A stretch of 64,000 nucleotides of DNA, taken from NCBI GenBank assembly GCA_021018815.1, contig JAITYX010000085.1:1-64000 (forward strand). Direction: 5' to 3'. The number at the start of each line of letters is the position of its first letter. The first letter of the stretch is position 1. This DNA comes from Talinum fruticosum. Lineage: Eukaryota > Streptophyta > Magnoliopsida > Caryophyllales > Talinaceae. The notes below the pieces were generated by a model, which worked only from the letters and a program-made list of their open reading frames with translations, had not been told where the DNA came from and made no database searches. Below are positions 22,101 to 35,279 of the stretch, one piece after another. The translations under genes were made by a program, and so were the position numbers.

Positions 22101-25100
22101 TTACGTTATGCAGGCGGATATATGATACCAGGGGTTCTACAAAATGTTCAAGTTCTAGCATGGGCCCCCTGCACAGGGTGAGACTTGAAATTACTGCAGT
22201 AGTGCTAACATTATGATTTATAGTTTTTCTTCTGTTCCTTTTTGGCCCTTATAAATTGAAAGAATTTGCTGCTTTTGATATCTACACTAATATTTGGTTG
22301 TGAAACATGTTTGGGCCCCTTGTTTGTTTATTATTCCATGTCATTTTCAGATTTCTTTAGGTTTCTCAATCTTCCTGCACATGTCTGGAGATTTCATACC
22401 TCTAAAAAGTTCTCTAAATTATACTTTGGTGTGAGAGAAATTGGAGTCTTTGAGGGAGTGGAGACATCTCTTTATTGCTTTAAGGATAAGATTATCAAGA
22501 CTCTACTTTTGGGATAGTGGCTATTTTTGCCAATCTTCTTTTGATTTTGTAGATTTTGTGGATAGTCTACATTTTGGTTGTATGTAGTCCTTTTGTGGGA
22601 TGCTTGCTTTGCATCCATCCATTTGATTTAGTATATTATTCTCTTTTCCTTATCAAAAAAAAAAAAAAAGAAAGTTCCCTAGGTTACGGATTGCTACTGA
22701 TTTATACAGATTTCAAATAGTCATATTATCTTATACGTATTCGTAACAAAATGAAACAAATTGGAACTAAAATATCTGACAAAAGAACTGTTCCTTAATA
22801 TTGAAGTCTGTTTGTGAACTTAGATCATACACAATTCTGTTTTGAAAATTATTTGGCACATAAATTTAGCTTATATGGGGTCATGACATTGCAGCTGCTC
22901 TAAAAGCTACTAAGCAATGTGACATAATTGTCAAATATCTTTGAACACTTTAGCTGCAACCGTGTATGGATGAACTTATGGGGTTGAAGTCACATAAATT
23001 TCTAGTGATACCAATCAGATGACTTTTCTATACTGCTTATGTAATTGTTAGATTCTGTAATGGTTGCTTCTAAGATATCAACAATTGTTAGGAAAGATAT
23101 GATCATCACATTCTGAGATAAAAACTAGTGGAGAGGAGTGTTTTATGTGGCTGGGGATAGTGTTAGGGTCGTTAATCAAATTTAAAAAATTGACAAAATG
23201 TGGGAGCGAGATGATAACAGTGGAGTCTTGAAACTTGAAATGTTTGGAAGGTTGATACTGCTTTCGGTAATAATAATGTGCAACGTTGCCCAAGGTCATA
23301 GTATAACTTAATTGGCATTCTTTATTTCTGCAATTGAACTGCTATGGTGTGGCAATGAATTCACTAAAAATCCATCAGAATTTCACACACACTAATAAAA
23401 TGATTGTGCTTTCTTAAAATTTTTTTATCATTTGTCTGCCTTAAAGCAATCATTTATGGATAGAGGGCTTGAAATTGAATTCTAGAAGTCCAATGCATAC
23501 TGCTCCATGTTATTCCTCTTGAGTCTTAAAGGAGATTTTTCTCATGAAGGCATTTGTTTTGTCTCTGCATGCCTTGTATGTAGGTTTGTGGAAGGGATGG
23601 CTCCTGTATTTTCAAGGTCAGCTTGGCGTTGTGCTTGGCATCTTATACAGGTAGTCCTATATTTTATGATTTGAGCTGTTCAATAATGAATTGAGATCAT
23701 ATTGCAAAGTTCCCAAAGTTCATGTTATTATGGTGAAAAATGGGGCTAAATGGTGTGTTTAATCTGAAATAATTTGACTGTACTTGCTATTTTTTACATC
23801 GGTTTTGGCCAGAACTAATGGATACAATAAATCTAAAGATACAGTCTAATGTTATCTGTTGTCCTCTATAATTGATTGCAATAAAGGTTGACTTGGAGTT
23901 TCGATTTGAAGGTTTTTGATTCTTTTTTCTTTATAACTTAATGGCTATTATAAGTCTTCTGAAAGCCTTTGGCATAATCATACTTCTTTTGTTTCAGAAT
24001 GATCTTGTTCACGGTTGGGGATTGGATATGAAGCTTGGATATTGTGCACAGGTGTGATCGTGTTACTGTGTAATTTTGTGTCAATTTATACCTTTAATGT
24101 CGTTTTTTTGGCTTTTTTTTTCTTGCATATTGCTTCTTATGGTATATCAGTGGACTGATGGTGATGTGTCAAGAAATCTAAAATACATCTGTTATCTTCT
24201 TTTAACCTTACTAGCTATTTTGTCTGAGTTGATATTTCATATAGTTGTTGTAGATGCTCTTATTAAGCCTAACAGAGACAATGTTATTGTATGCATATGG
24301 TGTCAATGGATTAGAACAGAACTCATCATTGTGATGAAGATTTTGCGCCATAGATCCCTTATAGCTGTTCCCATTTTTCGTTTATTTTTTTATTGAAGTA
24401 ATTTTGATATCAATGGCTGTAGATTTGTAAATAGGGGGACTTGGGTACTGAAAAGAGTTCATAGGACTAGAATTTTTGGGGGAAAAGTACAAGTGGGAAA
24501 ATGAAAGGTCTGCTCAGTTGGGAAGGATTTGGGAGTAAAATCTGTTGCATCAATCCAGAAACAGTACATTTTGGATTAGAAATTAAAAATCAATATGAAC
24601 CACCTAGCATTGAGAAGAGAAATTCTTTTGACTCTGACAATTTTTCTTAGGCACATGCACCTTCTTTTCCTTCTCTTTTTATTTTTTTATTTTTTTATGT
24701 AGGCATTCAAGCATTCAACTCCACTAAGAAAATCCTTGCCCAGTATCCTATTCTCTGTGTTCAAATATGTTTAGGCTAGTAAATGTTGCTCCTGACTATG
24801 CTGCTTTGAGATGAATCTTTCCATACGCACATGGTCAGGTTTACAGTAATACCGACATTGGCGTGCTTATGTTCAGATATATTCTCTTATATTTTTTTCC
24901 GGAAGGGGGGTTGTTGGTTTTGGTTCTTAGAGTTTCGTGCTAGGGGATAGGGCATGTGCTGCTGACAGTCTGATAATTGTTGTGGCAATTAGTTTCTGCT
25001 GCTCATAATTACTCTGTCGGGATCTGTGTTGGGTTAGAGTTGGGCTTATGCTTCCCATAATTATCTGAGATTGACACTATTAAAATTTAACATATGTTGT

Positions 25101-26684
25101 GGGGTGGGATTTAAGGTTTGATGGGAGCTGATTGGTTAATTGGGGTTCATTATTCAAGGCTCACCAGACATCATGTGGTAATTTAGCTTACTAATATAGT
25201 AATATTTGTCCTAATCGTCTGCGTAAATATGAGGCATTGCTTGTCTCATCATTTTAGCTTTAAATATTTTGATACATGCTTTCTTTAGCTTTTGGTCATT
25301 TTCTGCAACTATAAAGTAGTACCCCTCAGTCCTCAAATTGGCAGTTTTCTCTGCATTCTTTTTTCTTACTGCCATCATTTACTTGTCTTTTTATATTTTG
25401 AACATCATGATCTGCAGGGTGACCGAACACAGAAAGTAGGGGTTGTTGATAGTGAGTATGTTGTTCATCAGGGCATACAAACTCTCGGTGGCTCATCAGC
25501 TATCAAGGTTTGCTCATTTTTCGATTGCTTTTCCTGATAAGTAGTTATCTGCCATAGTCAAATGCGTCTCTTGTGAATGCTAAGCTTTTATAAAAGCAGT
25601 CCAACCTCCACCATCTTCAATCCACTTTAATTAGGTTACTGTCTCCTTTATTTCATCCCACACCTGCTTATCATATGATAAACCCATTGCCCTTGCTGAA
25701 TTTCCTGGGTCGGGTTAGTTAAATCATGGAGGCTTGCACTTCAAATTTCGCGAAGAGTATGTGGGCAGAACTCAGAAGAGACTAACCGTCCATCCTCTCT
25801 CCCTCTCTCTTTCCAAGCTTTCCTCTCTCGGTTGTCCCCTTGAGTGCTTAGCAAAAGATTGGCTATCTTACCCCACAAATATTTCCTACATTGCTAATCA
25901 ACTATATTTCGGAGCTGAAAAGTATCCATTCTCTGTGACCTGTTCGGTAATGCTTCCGAAGGATCCTGATTTATTAGTTTGGTTACTATGGTTACAAGAC
26001 TATCAGACTATGATTCTTCTACTTAATACCATTTAACACTTGGCTATCTTCATGTAGGCCCCAAAAGCAGAAGACTCTCTGAAGGTAGCTAACTCAAATT
26101 TTAGCTTAACATGTCTCAAATTTTAATAGCAATACTAAGTTACTAACTCTGGTGTTTTTGTTCCTGATGCAGAATCATTCACGCAGCATTGATACCCGAG
26201 TTGAGGTAATTACTGTAAATAACATGTTTTGTGTTGTGTTTCAACAAAGCACGTGAATATACTACTCAATACACATTTGCTGATTTACATGACATGATCC
26301 TAAATTACACTTTCCAGAGCTGGTCCGTTCTCTGGAAGAGATGGTAGTTGTTAGCATCTCTTCATGTTCTTAAGAGTGGAATTCATGAATCGCATTTGTC
26401 AAATTCTTTTTATTTTTAATTTTTGTACGAACTTCATTCAAGTGCTGTGAATTGAGCAGATTCGGAGGCAATCAACACACGAGCTTAAAATCTTTAAAGA
26501 ACAGTGGAAGAAAGCAGTGGAGAAAGACCCGAACTGGGTAGATCCTTATGTTCAAAGAAGTTGGTTTAACCCCTTTCTTTTTCAGAAGAATGGCAGACGA
26601 ATGACCAAGTTCTTAATCAAATCCATAGACATATACACCAGCGAGAGTCTCTCAGAAGCTCCGAGGCGGGGAGTTGATAAATGA
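19133..26684 (+). CDS. DUF707 family protein (15 coding exons; frame break in exon 9)
   Basis: Coding exons by GT-AG and homology: 19133-19192, 19390-19515, 19813-19848, 20011-20109, 20396-20479, 20559-20677, 21362-21463, 21920-22036, 22114-22177, 23584-23650, 23998-24051, 25418-25507, 26058-26084, 26173-26205, 26460-26684. The protein would be about 433 residues: a short basic N-terminus, one membrane segment (about 36-51, LAFMAVVCLGMLFIVY), then the lumenal-type DUF707 domain with RNLLAIAAGV, FTIALFHYDG, FLWDEDLG (194-201), RRIYDTRG, FVEGMAPVFSRSAW, NDLVHGWGLDMKLGYCAQGD and VGVVDSEYVVH. It looks like a type II membrane protein; DUF707 has no proven activity, and DED may be a glycosyltransferase-like DxD (inference). 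The 'lysine ketoglutarate reductase trans-splicing related' name given to relatives is historical. Exon sums leave one base too many. The C-run in exon 9 (22165-22169) shifts the frame, so as read the protein ends at about 292 residues. The upstream ATG in the exon (19102) meets a stop at once. Confidence 0.9.
22330..22677 (+). mobile_element. LINE 3'-end fragment in DUF707 intron 9
   Basis: The stretch ending GTATATTATTCTCTTTTCC..ATC followed by a 15-base A-run (22655-22669), with TTTTGGTTGTATGTAGTCC and GGGATGCTTGCTTTGCATCC ahead of it, looks like the 3' untranslated end and poly(A) tail of a plant LINE. The start is approximate and no target duplication is certain. Confidence 0.5.
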
Positions 26685-27862
26685 GCACTCAGAACTGGTC
26701 ACTCTGTGATGGTTTTGCACCTCTAAAAACCCCTCAGTTTACAAATGCTATTGGCTCTCTTGTATTTACAGGGATCTCACATCAATCAATTTAATTCATT
26801 ATTTTTCACTCGTGGTTTTTTGTAAATTTGTAAAACTCATTCAGGTCTCTTCTCATTGTGTCCTTGCCTGTATCAGTTTTGACAAATATTGTGATACTTT
26901 TATAGGAGCAATTGGGAAATTAACAGGTTCATATACTTCATTGCAATTTTTTGGGGCATTTGGAAAAGTGACGACTGATATTTTGAGAAATGAAATCTGC
27001 CAAAAAAAAACTTGTACATAGTTGATAACTCAATAGCATAAACTTCATTATCAAAGTATCTTTTTTTCTTTGTTTAAAAAAAAAAACAGTCTTAATTGAA
27101 TTCATGCAACACTTATTTTTTCCTTTTAAAAAACTAATAATATGTACTTTAATATTTCAATGAAGTTAAGTATTTTTTTTGTTTTAAAATATTTATTATT
27201 TTAAGGTTATGAGGGAGTACCAAAGAGACTAAATTAATGACAAAATTTGTGTTAAAAGATCACGCTGTCCTAATATTTTATTGGAAATGAAGAAAATTAA
27301 TGAGAAAATGAGAAAAATAAAACAATTAATAAGGATAAATTTGGTAAACTAATCATTAATACGTCATTAGAATTGTAAAGTGACTAGTATTGTTTAGTAG
27401 TCAATGAAAAAGATTTTACACAATGGTATACAACTTTTGATTTTTTTAATAATTTTTAAGTATCAATTGTATTCTATTGTTGTCTCCTAAAGAGATTTTA
27501 AAGGTTAATACAATTTACTCATGAGTCAAGGAATTTTTTTGGAAAAAAACAATATTTCACATGTAGATTAGATTAATACATGCACTCCCTTGCTTCTCTT
27601 ATCTTCCTTCATCTTTCTTAAACCCTAATTTTACGTTGACTACTTTTTCCTCTTTTCTAGATTGTTGGGGGCTGATATTGACCTAGCTACGATTAGTGGT
27701 AAGCCCCTTTTATTTTAATTTATTCAATCAAATCAAGATCTAAATGTATTATTATTTTCTTTCTAATAATTTTTTTTTCCTTCTTGTGAAAGTCCGAGTT
27801 TCTCTCCTTTTGTGAGAGTTTGGATTTCGCTCATTTTTTAATGAGAGTTAGGGTTATCTCTC
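26685..27862. other. DUF707 3' UTR and downstream intergenic DNA
   Basis: The first 300-350 bp after the stop codon probably form the 3' UTR. The rest is AT-rich with A and T runs. A segment at 27766-27860 (CCTTCTTGTGAAAG.. through TGTGAGAGTTTGG..) resembles the sequence just right of the split 3' LTR at 46565-46640, so it may be the tail of another copy of the same Copia family. Confidence 0.4.
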
Positions 27863-28110
27863 TATTAAGGATAAAGAGGACTCTATTTATGAGTATTATC
27901 TAGGACCCTATCTATTTAATTATCTAAAACACTATCTATATAATTACTAGGACTCTATCTATTTAATTATTTTATGTTATTTAGTTGAGCGTAGATTATT
28001 GGTAGGAGATATGAAACTATTAGTATATATATATAAGTCATCTACTAATGGAGAGGAGAACAAAAGGTTCATAATCCAGTCACACTCATCATATTATGTA
28101 CATCCATTTG
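27863..28110 (+). repeat. 5' LTR of Copia element 1 (degraded)
   Basis: From TATTAAGGATAAAGAGGACT (TG edge mutated to TA) it matches the 3' LTR at 32610-32646 continued at 46383-46500: ..CTCTATTTATGAGTATTATC, TAGGACTCTATCTATTTAA, TTATTGGTAGGAGATA and GAAACTATTAGTATATA. The right edge is unclear because the two LTRs diverge after about 28060. Confidence 0.7.
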
Positions 28111-28249
28111 AAGGTTCAGGGTATTGATAATAACAGTAGTTTTTGATGGTAAAAGTTATGGTCTATCGGAAAGAGTTGTAAAAACGACTCTAGAGTCAAT
28201 AAACAAATAAGGATTCGTTGATGGAACCTTAGAGCGACACTGTAGAAAC

Positions 28250-31200
28250 TAACAATCAAGAATTTTCTGAAGCTCATGCTTGGGATATGGTTAACTCCAT
28301 GCTTTGTTCATGAATTCTTAGTATCATAGATCCAAAGTTACACATGAGAGTTGCGTATACGGACACAACTAAAGAGATGTGGGAGGATCTAAACGAGTGA
28401 TATTTAGTTGTCAATGCTCCTAAAATTCATCAATTAAAGGTGATAATTGCGGATTGCAAACGAGGAAGTCTTGAACTTGGAGAATTTTATGCCAAATTGA
28501 TGAATTTATGGAATGAACTTAAGAGTCATATTAAAGTTCCAATTTGTACTTGCAAAGGGTGTAACTATGGAGGAATCGACAAGATAATCGCTATGCATAA
28601 AGCGGAGAAAGCTCATCAATTTTTGACGGAATTGAATGACTCATACTCTACTATCGAGGCGGATTCTTGGTCAAGAGCCATTGCCATCACTTGATAAAAT
28701 TTTCAACATTATCATGCAAAAAGAGAATCACAAGAAAGTGATAATGTACTCGTGATAACAAACAAAAGAGTGCAATAGCGTTTGCGATTACTAACTTAAA
28801 ACCAATGCAATATCTAGGAGAAAATATCTCGTGCAAACACTCGTGGAAAAACAGGGCATGAGGAAGCAAACTATTTTGAACCGATTGGGTACTCCGTTGG
28901 ATGGGCAATTTGTCGCAGACGAGGTACAGGATAAGCAAGTTGTGAAGGTCGTGGCAGTGGATGAGGAAGAGGTAGAGCTACAACATATACGGTACGGACG
29001 AACGTGGAAGAACAACGTACTAACGACACCGAGACTCCACCGCCTCAGGTTCATGGTTTTTTTGCGGAACAAGTTCAAAAACTGCTTAGTCTTGTAGACA
29101 TTATGAAGCCAGGATTAGAGAAGCTTTTAGTTAATGATCAATGGTTATTGGATAGTGGGGCCTTGTATCACATGTCAAGATATGAAAGTAGGTTAATCAA
29201 TGTCTATGATACTCATCCAATTCCAGTCGCTATGCTGAATGTTGAAACTATCATCGCTACATAGAGGGGTTTGGTCCAAGTTAACCCAAAATTAACTCCT
29301 TATGATGTTTTATATCTACCTGGATTAAATTGTAACATAATTTCTATTTCACATGTTATATCGAATTATTTTGCACAATAATATTTACTCACGAAGTTAT
29401 GTGTGATACGGGACCATACTATAAGGAGGGTGATTGGAGTGGGTGAACATAAGAGATATATCTACTATCTTATCGATGTCCAACCACAGGATATTCAAGC
29501 CAACAATGTTATTAGTTCTAATTTATGGCATCGATGACTTGGTCACCCTTCACATAAGGTTATGTCCTTTTTCTTCCTAACATTTTTAATACCTATAGAT
29601 AATGAAATTCGCATAAGGCTATGTCCTTTCTTCCTAGCATTTTTAATACTTATAAATAATGAAATTTTTGAGGTGTGTTTCGGAGCAAAAAAGACTCATT
29701 TGCCTTTTTCTTTAAGTAATAATAAAGCTTCCGAATTTTTGATCCGATTCGTTGTGAGATATAGGGAGCTTATCGTATTGAATCTTTGATTGGAGCTAGC
29801 AAATATATTTAAGGGTGTTCCTTTTTTAATATTCTTAAATTTTATAAATTATTTTTTATGGTGTCCCCTTTAATAATTTTATGAATTTTTAAAAATTTTT
29901 AAATATACATTTAAAATTTTTGTTTTGCTATGGGTGTCCTAAGACACCCATGGCTCTCACAAAGCTCGCCGCTGACTGGAGCACACTATTTTTTAATCTA
30001 TTTTTGATAATGCGAGTAGAGGTACTTGGGTATACTTAATGAAAGAAAGAGGAAAAGCCTCTAAGTTGGTTAGGGAGTTCTGCATGATGATCAAAAACCA
30101 ATTTAATGCCAATATGAAGGTAATTAGGAGTGATAATGAAAGTGAATTCACTTGTGGACCCATGAAAATTTTTTATGGAGAACACGGAATAATACACCAA
30201 ACTAGTTGTGTCAATACCCTTCAGCAAAATGGAAGGGTTGAATGGAAGCATCGCCATATTTTACAAGTTTCTAGGGCTCTTTGTCTAAATTTTTAAGGTG
30301 AATTTGTGCTGACTGCTGCATATTTGATAAATAGAAATCCTACTTTGATTTTGAAAGGTCAAACACCCTACATGATTCTTTTTAAAAATAAACTCACCTA
30401 TGATCAAGTCAAAATTTTCGGTTCTTTATGTTATATGCATCAATATCAAAGACAGAAAGACAAATTCGGAGCACATAGCAAAAGTGTATGTTTGCGAGGT
30501 TATTCCTTTATAAAGAAGGGATGGAAGGTGTATGATTCGAAAATATGAGAAATATTTGTAAGTATAGATGTGATTTTTCATGAGAATGTTTTTCCATATT
30601 GTGATAAAGATAAGGAAGAAAAGAGTGTTGATACTCGGGAAGCAATTATGATCGACATCTAGGCCACATCATGATGATGAGATTGAAGTTTCTAGGCAAG
30701 CACAACCTAGTGGGTCCGGTCATGCATGTGATAGCACCGTGGCACATTAGTAGCGAGCAGGAAGTTTATTCTGGCCGAGCAACCGGGCTACATACACCAA
30801 CCCCCAAACCGAGGCGCTGGCAAACCCCGTTGACAGGAGGAGTGTCAAGCAAGGTGAGCCAATAGGTCATGGTAGCGAGACAAAAATAAGTCGGCCCACT
30901 TGGAAGACTATGCTTGCTGAATAGCAAGACCTGAACCCTTGTGTCTCTTATGATCCACTTCAAAAGGTCTTTTCGGGTAAATTGTATCCCATATCTAATT
31001 ATGTTACTTATGAAAATTTTTCCGAAAAATATAGGAATTACTTAGCGGTTATTACCAAGATTGTAGAGCCCAAGTATTTTCATGAGGCGGTCAAAGACCC
31101 TAAGTGGAGAGAAGCAATGACAACATAGATTGATGTTCTGGAGTTGAATGAGGCATGGACAATTGTAGACTTGCCGTTGGAAAAGAAACTCATTAACTAC

Positions 31201-32470
31201 AAATGCGTGTACAATGTCGGGTAGAACTCGGACGAGTTTATCAAGCACTTCAAAGCTCGCTTAGTGATATAAGGATATCAGCAAATTGAAGGATTTGATT
31301 ACAATGAGACTTTTGCCTCGATTGAAAAAATGGTTAATGTGAAATGTTTTCTCTCGCTTGTTGTTGTAAAAGGTTGGGAATAACATCAAATAGATGTAAA
31401 CAATGGCTTCGTATGGAAATCTAGATGAAGAAATCTACATGAAATTACCACCTAGATTCAGGCCATTAAGATCTAATAAGGTGTGAAGACTCAAGAAGTC
31501 TCTTAAAGGGCTTAAGTAGGCATTTCGTCAATAGTTTGCAAAGCTATCATCAAATTTGTTGGAATATGGTTTCACTAGATCTTATACCGATTATTCTTTA
31601 TTCACATATAAAAAGGAGATATCTTCATCGCCTTGTTAGTATATCCGGATAACGTTGTACTTACAGGAAACCATTCAAAAGCTTGAGTTGAATTCAAAGC
31701 GTATCTAAATAATTGTTTCCACATTAAGGATTTGGGGCCATTAAGTTATTTCTTGGGTATTGAAGTTCCTAGAAGTGCACTAGGGCTATTTTTATGTCAA
31801 AGAAAATATGCTCTTGAAATTATTGAGGAGTGTGGTTTTCTAGGTTCCAAACCAATGGATTTTCCAATAGGGACCAACCACAAGGTTTCACTTACGACAA
31901 CTCCCTCATTTGACGATGCAACAAGGTACCGAGAGGTTGAGATTGGTAGGGAGACTTTCTTACTATTACACGAGCGAAGCTATGCTATGCAGTCCACGTC
32001 CTATTTCACTTCATGGATGGGGATCCAAAAGAACAAGCACATGCATGGAGGCAGCTCGATGCATTTTGAGATTTTTGAAAAGACAACCAGGTCAAGGTTT
32101 GTTTATAAGAAGTGATTCAGATTTGCGGGTCTATGCATATTATGATTCGGATTGGGGAAATGTCCACTTCCTTGAAGATCTTTAACCGGCTATTTTGTTA
32201 TTATTGGAGGATCTCTTATCTAATGGAAAACCTAAAAAGCAAAATACCATATCTAGATCTTTATCATAAGTAGAATACAGAGCTATGGCCTTGATGACAA
32301 GGGAGTTGATTTGGATGAAGTCCTTTTGAGCTTCTCTAAGAGTGTTTCTTGATAAGCTAATGAAGTTATTTTGTGACAACCGAGCGGGGCTATTGCTAGA
32401 AATCCTGTGTTTCATGAGATAACTAAGCACATAAAAATTAATTGTAATTTTGTTAGAGAACGTATCCTTT
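28250..32470 (+). pseudogene. Copia 1 gag-pol remnant
   Basis: gag (UBN2-type) is seen at 28440-28680 with GSLELGEFYAKLMNLWNEL and IIAMHKAEKAHQFLTELN. The protease block at 29146-29178 reads WLLDSGALYHM (DSGA active site retained). Integrase at 30039-30290 has IRSDNESEF, HGIIHQTSCV and QQNGRVEWKHRH. RT pieces at 31100-31430 include EAMTT..IDVLELNEAWTI, FKARLVI, GFDYNETFASI and the beginning of the QIDVNN block. The segment 31732-32115 is the post-catalytic RT part (GPLSYFLGIEV). RNase H at 32105-32300 has VYAYYDSDWG and EYRAMA. Stop codons and shifts interrupt every domain, and the YVDD motif region is damaged (around 31640). Confidence 0.82.
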
Positions 32471-32609
32471 TAGGATAACTAAGAATAGCCTATGTTCCTT
32501 TTAAGTATCACATTGAGACAATTTTACAAAGACTTTAGGGAAGCACAACTCCAGTTCTTACGAAATAAGTTGAGCATTGTAAATTTTACATGCTCCAACT
32601 CGAGGGAAG

Positions 32610-32646
32610 TGTTAAGTATAAATAGGTCTCTATTTATGAATATTAT
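32610..32646 (+). repeat. 3' LTR of Copia 1, left piece
   Basis: Starts TGTTAAGTATAAATAGG directly after the polypurine tract. It ends in ATTAT, where the last TAT is the CACTA target duplication. Confidence 0.8.
32644..32646. repeat. Target-site duplication TAT, left copy (CACTA 2)
   Basis: TAT before CACTACTACATAAATG; the matching TAT is at 46380-46382. The intact 5' LTR of Copia 1 shows the empty site ATTATCTAGG (27895-27905), which confirms the insertion point. Confidence 0.88.
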
Positions 32647-32689
32647 CACTACTACATAAATGACTTTTTATTACAGGTCTTTTACAACG

Positions 32690-32890
32690 GTTAAAAACAA
32701 AAGTCGTACTAAAAATTGAGGCGGTGATATTTTTGTAAATAATCTGTTATTTAAGTTCACCTATTACCATAGTTCTTTTATTAAACTGTAGTAATAGGTC
32801 AATATGTCGACTTTTTACTATGGTTCAATGAAAGAACCATAGTAATAGGTGCTCTATTACTACGGTTCTTTCATTGAATTATAGTATAAA
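32690..32890. repeat. Left subterminal repeats of CACTA 2
   Basis: Copies of TATTACCATAGTTCTTTTATT and ACTATGGTTCAATGAAAGAA in both orientations; the matching array is at 46115-46365. Confidence 0.78.
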
Positions 32891-33829
32891 GTCTCGTCAA
32901 AAGAAAAATAACACGAGCAACAGATCTTTACCCACCAGTTCACTCTTTGCTCTCTACTCTCGCTCTCACTCTTTCTTTACTCTGTACTCTTGCTCTCCAC
33001 TCTCGCTGCTCTCTACTCTCGCTCTTTACTCTATGCTCTCTACTCTCTCTCTCCTAACTCTTCTCTTGACTCTAGTTGTCGTTGTTGCTGGTTGCTTGCT
33101 TCCTCTCAATCACTCATTCTCGCCATCGTTGTTTTCGGTATGCAACTTCTCTTTCCCTCTCTTATTTTTCTCTCTAAGTTATTTGCAAAATTGGTTAGTT
33201 AAATGTTGAATGTATTTGATATTTCTAAAATTGGTTAGTTGTAAAATTAGGGTTTAGGGTTTAGTATTTAGGGAAATGGAATGGTTTAGGGTTTAGAGTT
33301 TATAGAAACGTTGAATGTATTTGGTATTTAGTTGAATGTTGAAAGTCCATATTTGGATTGTTTAAGTTTGAGATTTTTGAAATATTTGAGAATGTTGGTG
33401 AATGCTGAATGTATTTGTTTAGTTTGTAAAGTTGGAAATTCTTGAAATGTTTGAGATTTTGACAAACGGGTTTAGGGTTTAGTATTTAGGAAAATGGAAT
33501 GGTTTAGGGTCTAGGGAAATGTTGAATGTATTTGGTATTTAGTTGAATGTTTAAAGTACATATCTCGGTTGTTGAAGTTTGAGATTTTTGAAATGTTTGA
33601 GAATGTGGGTAAATGTAAAATGTATTTGTTAGTTTGTAAAGTTGGGAATTAATAAGAAAATCTTTTATTTGAAAATGTGGATTATTGAAATCCTCTTAAG
33701 AAGTTCACTTCATTTTGAAAATTTGATTTTTTTAAATTTATTTTTGAGATATAGAATATTATCTTTTATTTTTGATGTTATTATTTGAATTATCTAATGT
33801 TTGTGTTATTCATTCTGGAGGTTGCTATA

Positions 33830-34734
33830 AAATGGAGTACGATCCTTCCAAAGTTACAAAGAAGACGGGTGACAAACAACGATAAACAAGGAGAAGTTGG
33901 CACGTAGCATAGAAGATCCAACTCTCCTTTATACAAGGTAATTTAACATTTGTTCTCTTTTTTTATAAGTCTTATTTACGGATATTTCTTTGGAGTTAAT
34001 TTCTTTAGAATTTAACATTTTTAGTCTTATTTACGAATATTTTGTTGTCTTAATTACCTGTGTAGGCACGAGGTGATGCCAACCGGAAAAGAATTAAGAG
34101 TAATGCGTATCACCATACGATGTCCCGTGGGGATACGCGAAGGTAGAGGAGAAGTTGTACAAGCGTAAGCTTGAACAATCGAAAAGCTGATCCAATGAAG
34201 GTGCCATCATAGATCCTTTGTAGATCACTCGTCGAGAGGGACGAGTTGTTGATCGAAGGAAGAAAAAGAAAGATGACACCTTCATTACAACGAAGTGCAA
34301 TGACTCATGAATTTGACTATTTCTTTATTTATTTTGAGTACTTATCGATTAATATATGAATTGCCCAATGATAATTTATTTCCTTCTTACAAGATTCTTT
34401 CTTATAGACCTCGACTTCGAAGTCACCGACACCACTGGAAGGATGGACAGGTTAACCTTGACCCTAGAAAGAGATGAGCATCCCGGTCGTATTCGAGCTG
34501 TCGATGGGATGGTGGGGATACTTGAGCACTTCGGGGCTAGAAAGAAGTGCCCCGTCTCTTCCAGCCAAGTGAATATCGAAGCAATTATTTCTCAAGTAGA
34601 GTGGCTGCACAAGTGGAAGAGAGAGTGACGGCCCGGTTCAAGGCGTACTTTACCAAGATGGACATCCCGACACCCCAATTGAAAGAATTACGTGATACGG
34701 ATGGTCAACTCTTACCCCGGACATCGTCGAGCGC
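33830..34734 (+). pseudogene. CACTA 2 gene remnant, first part (TNP1-like)
   Basis: Starting at ATGGAGTACGATCC (33832), separate exons appear to encode short pieces. The clearest is at 34405-34720, with EVTDTTGRMD, RDEHPGRIRAVDGMVGILEHFG and VEERVTARFKAYF. The EHPGR(V/I)R motif is typical of the second gene product of plant CACTA elements, a probable DNA-binding protein. Frames shift, and the coding sequence is cut at 34734 by the hAT-like insertion; VNAKVSSLGDQFEDMVKVIK at 42959-43018 may be its continuation. Confidence 0.6.
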
Positions 34735-34954
34735 TAGGGCGAGCAAAAAACCCGAACAGATAAACCAAACTGAAATAACAACAAACCGGAACAGATTTTT
34801 CGGTTAACCGATATCGCTTAACCGCTTTATCCGGTTCCGGTTCCGGTTCACGGTTTTGAAACCGCTGGTTAACCGAACCAACCCGATAATTATTTTTAAT
34901 TTTTTTGTGAAATATTAAGTTGAATATGTGTTTTTTTACATTGTGTGTAATTTT

Positions 34955-35035
34955 TCGGGAGGTTATGGCTTGGGAAGGAGGGGGCAGGTGCGGTTGGGGG
35001 AGGGCGAGTGGCATAGGGGAGGGGGAGTGCAGTAG
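34955..35035 (+). repeat. G-rich stretch with G-quadruplex potential
   Basis: Several runs of three to five G (GGGAAGGAGGGGGCAGG, then TTGGGGGAGGG, then GGGGAGGGGGAG) within 80 bp in the hAT-like element. Confidence 0.55.
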
Positions 35036-35167
35036 CTTAAGTCCGTATTAAGTTCTATTAATCTTCAAATTTTTTTTCTTGAAAATCTTCATTTTTCAAA
35101 TGACCACATATGTTCATGTTCCAAATTAGATATTCCTATTACACCTTAAAAATTATGCTCATTTTCC

Positions 35168-35170
<3 letters not shown>

Positions 35171-35209
<39 letters not shown>
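35171..35209. repeat. TA microsatellite
   Basis: About 38 bp of pure TA within the hAT-like element. Confidence 0.9.
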
Positions 35210-35211
<2 letters not shown>

Positions 35212-35274
35212 TACACCTCAAAAAATATAAAAAAAATGAACTTTAAAAAACTTTATCTAATGGTTCCGGTTAAC

Positions 35275-35279
35275 CAATT
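35275..35279. repeat. Target-site duplication CCAAT, left copy (Copia 2)
   Basis: CCAAT before the left LTR, matching CCAAT at 42855-42859. Confidence 0.9.
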
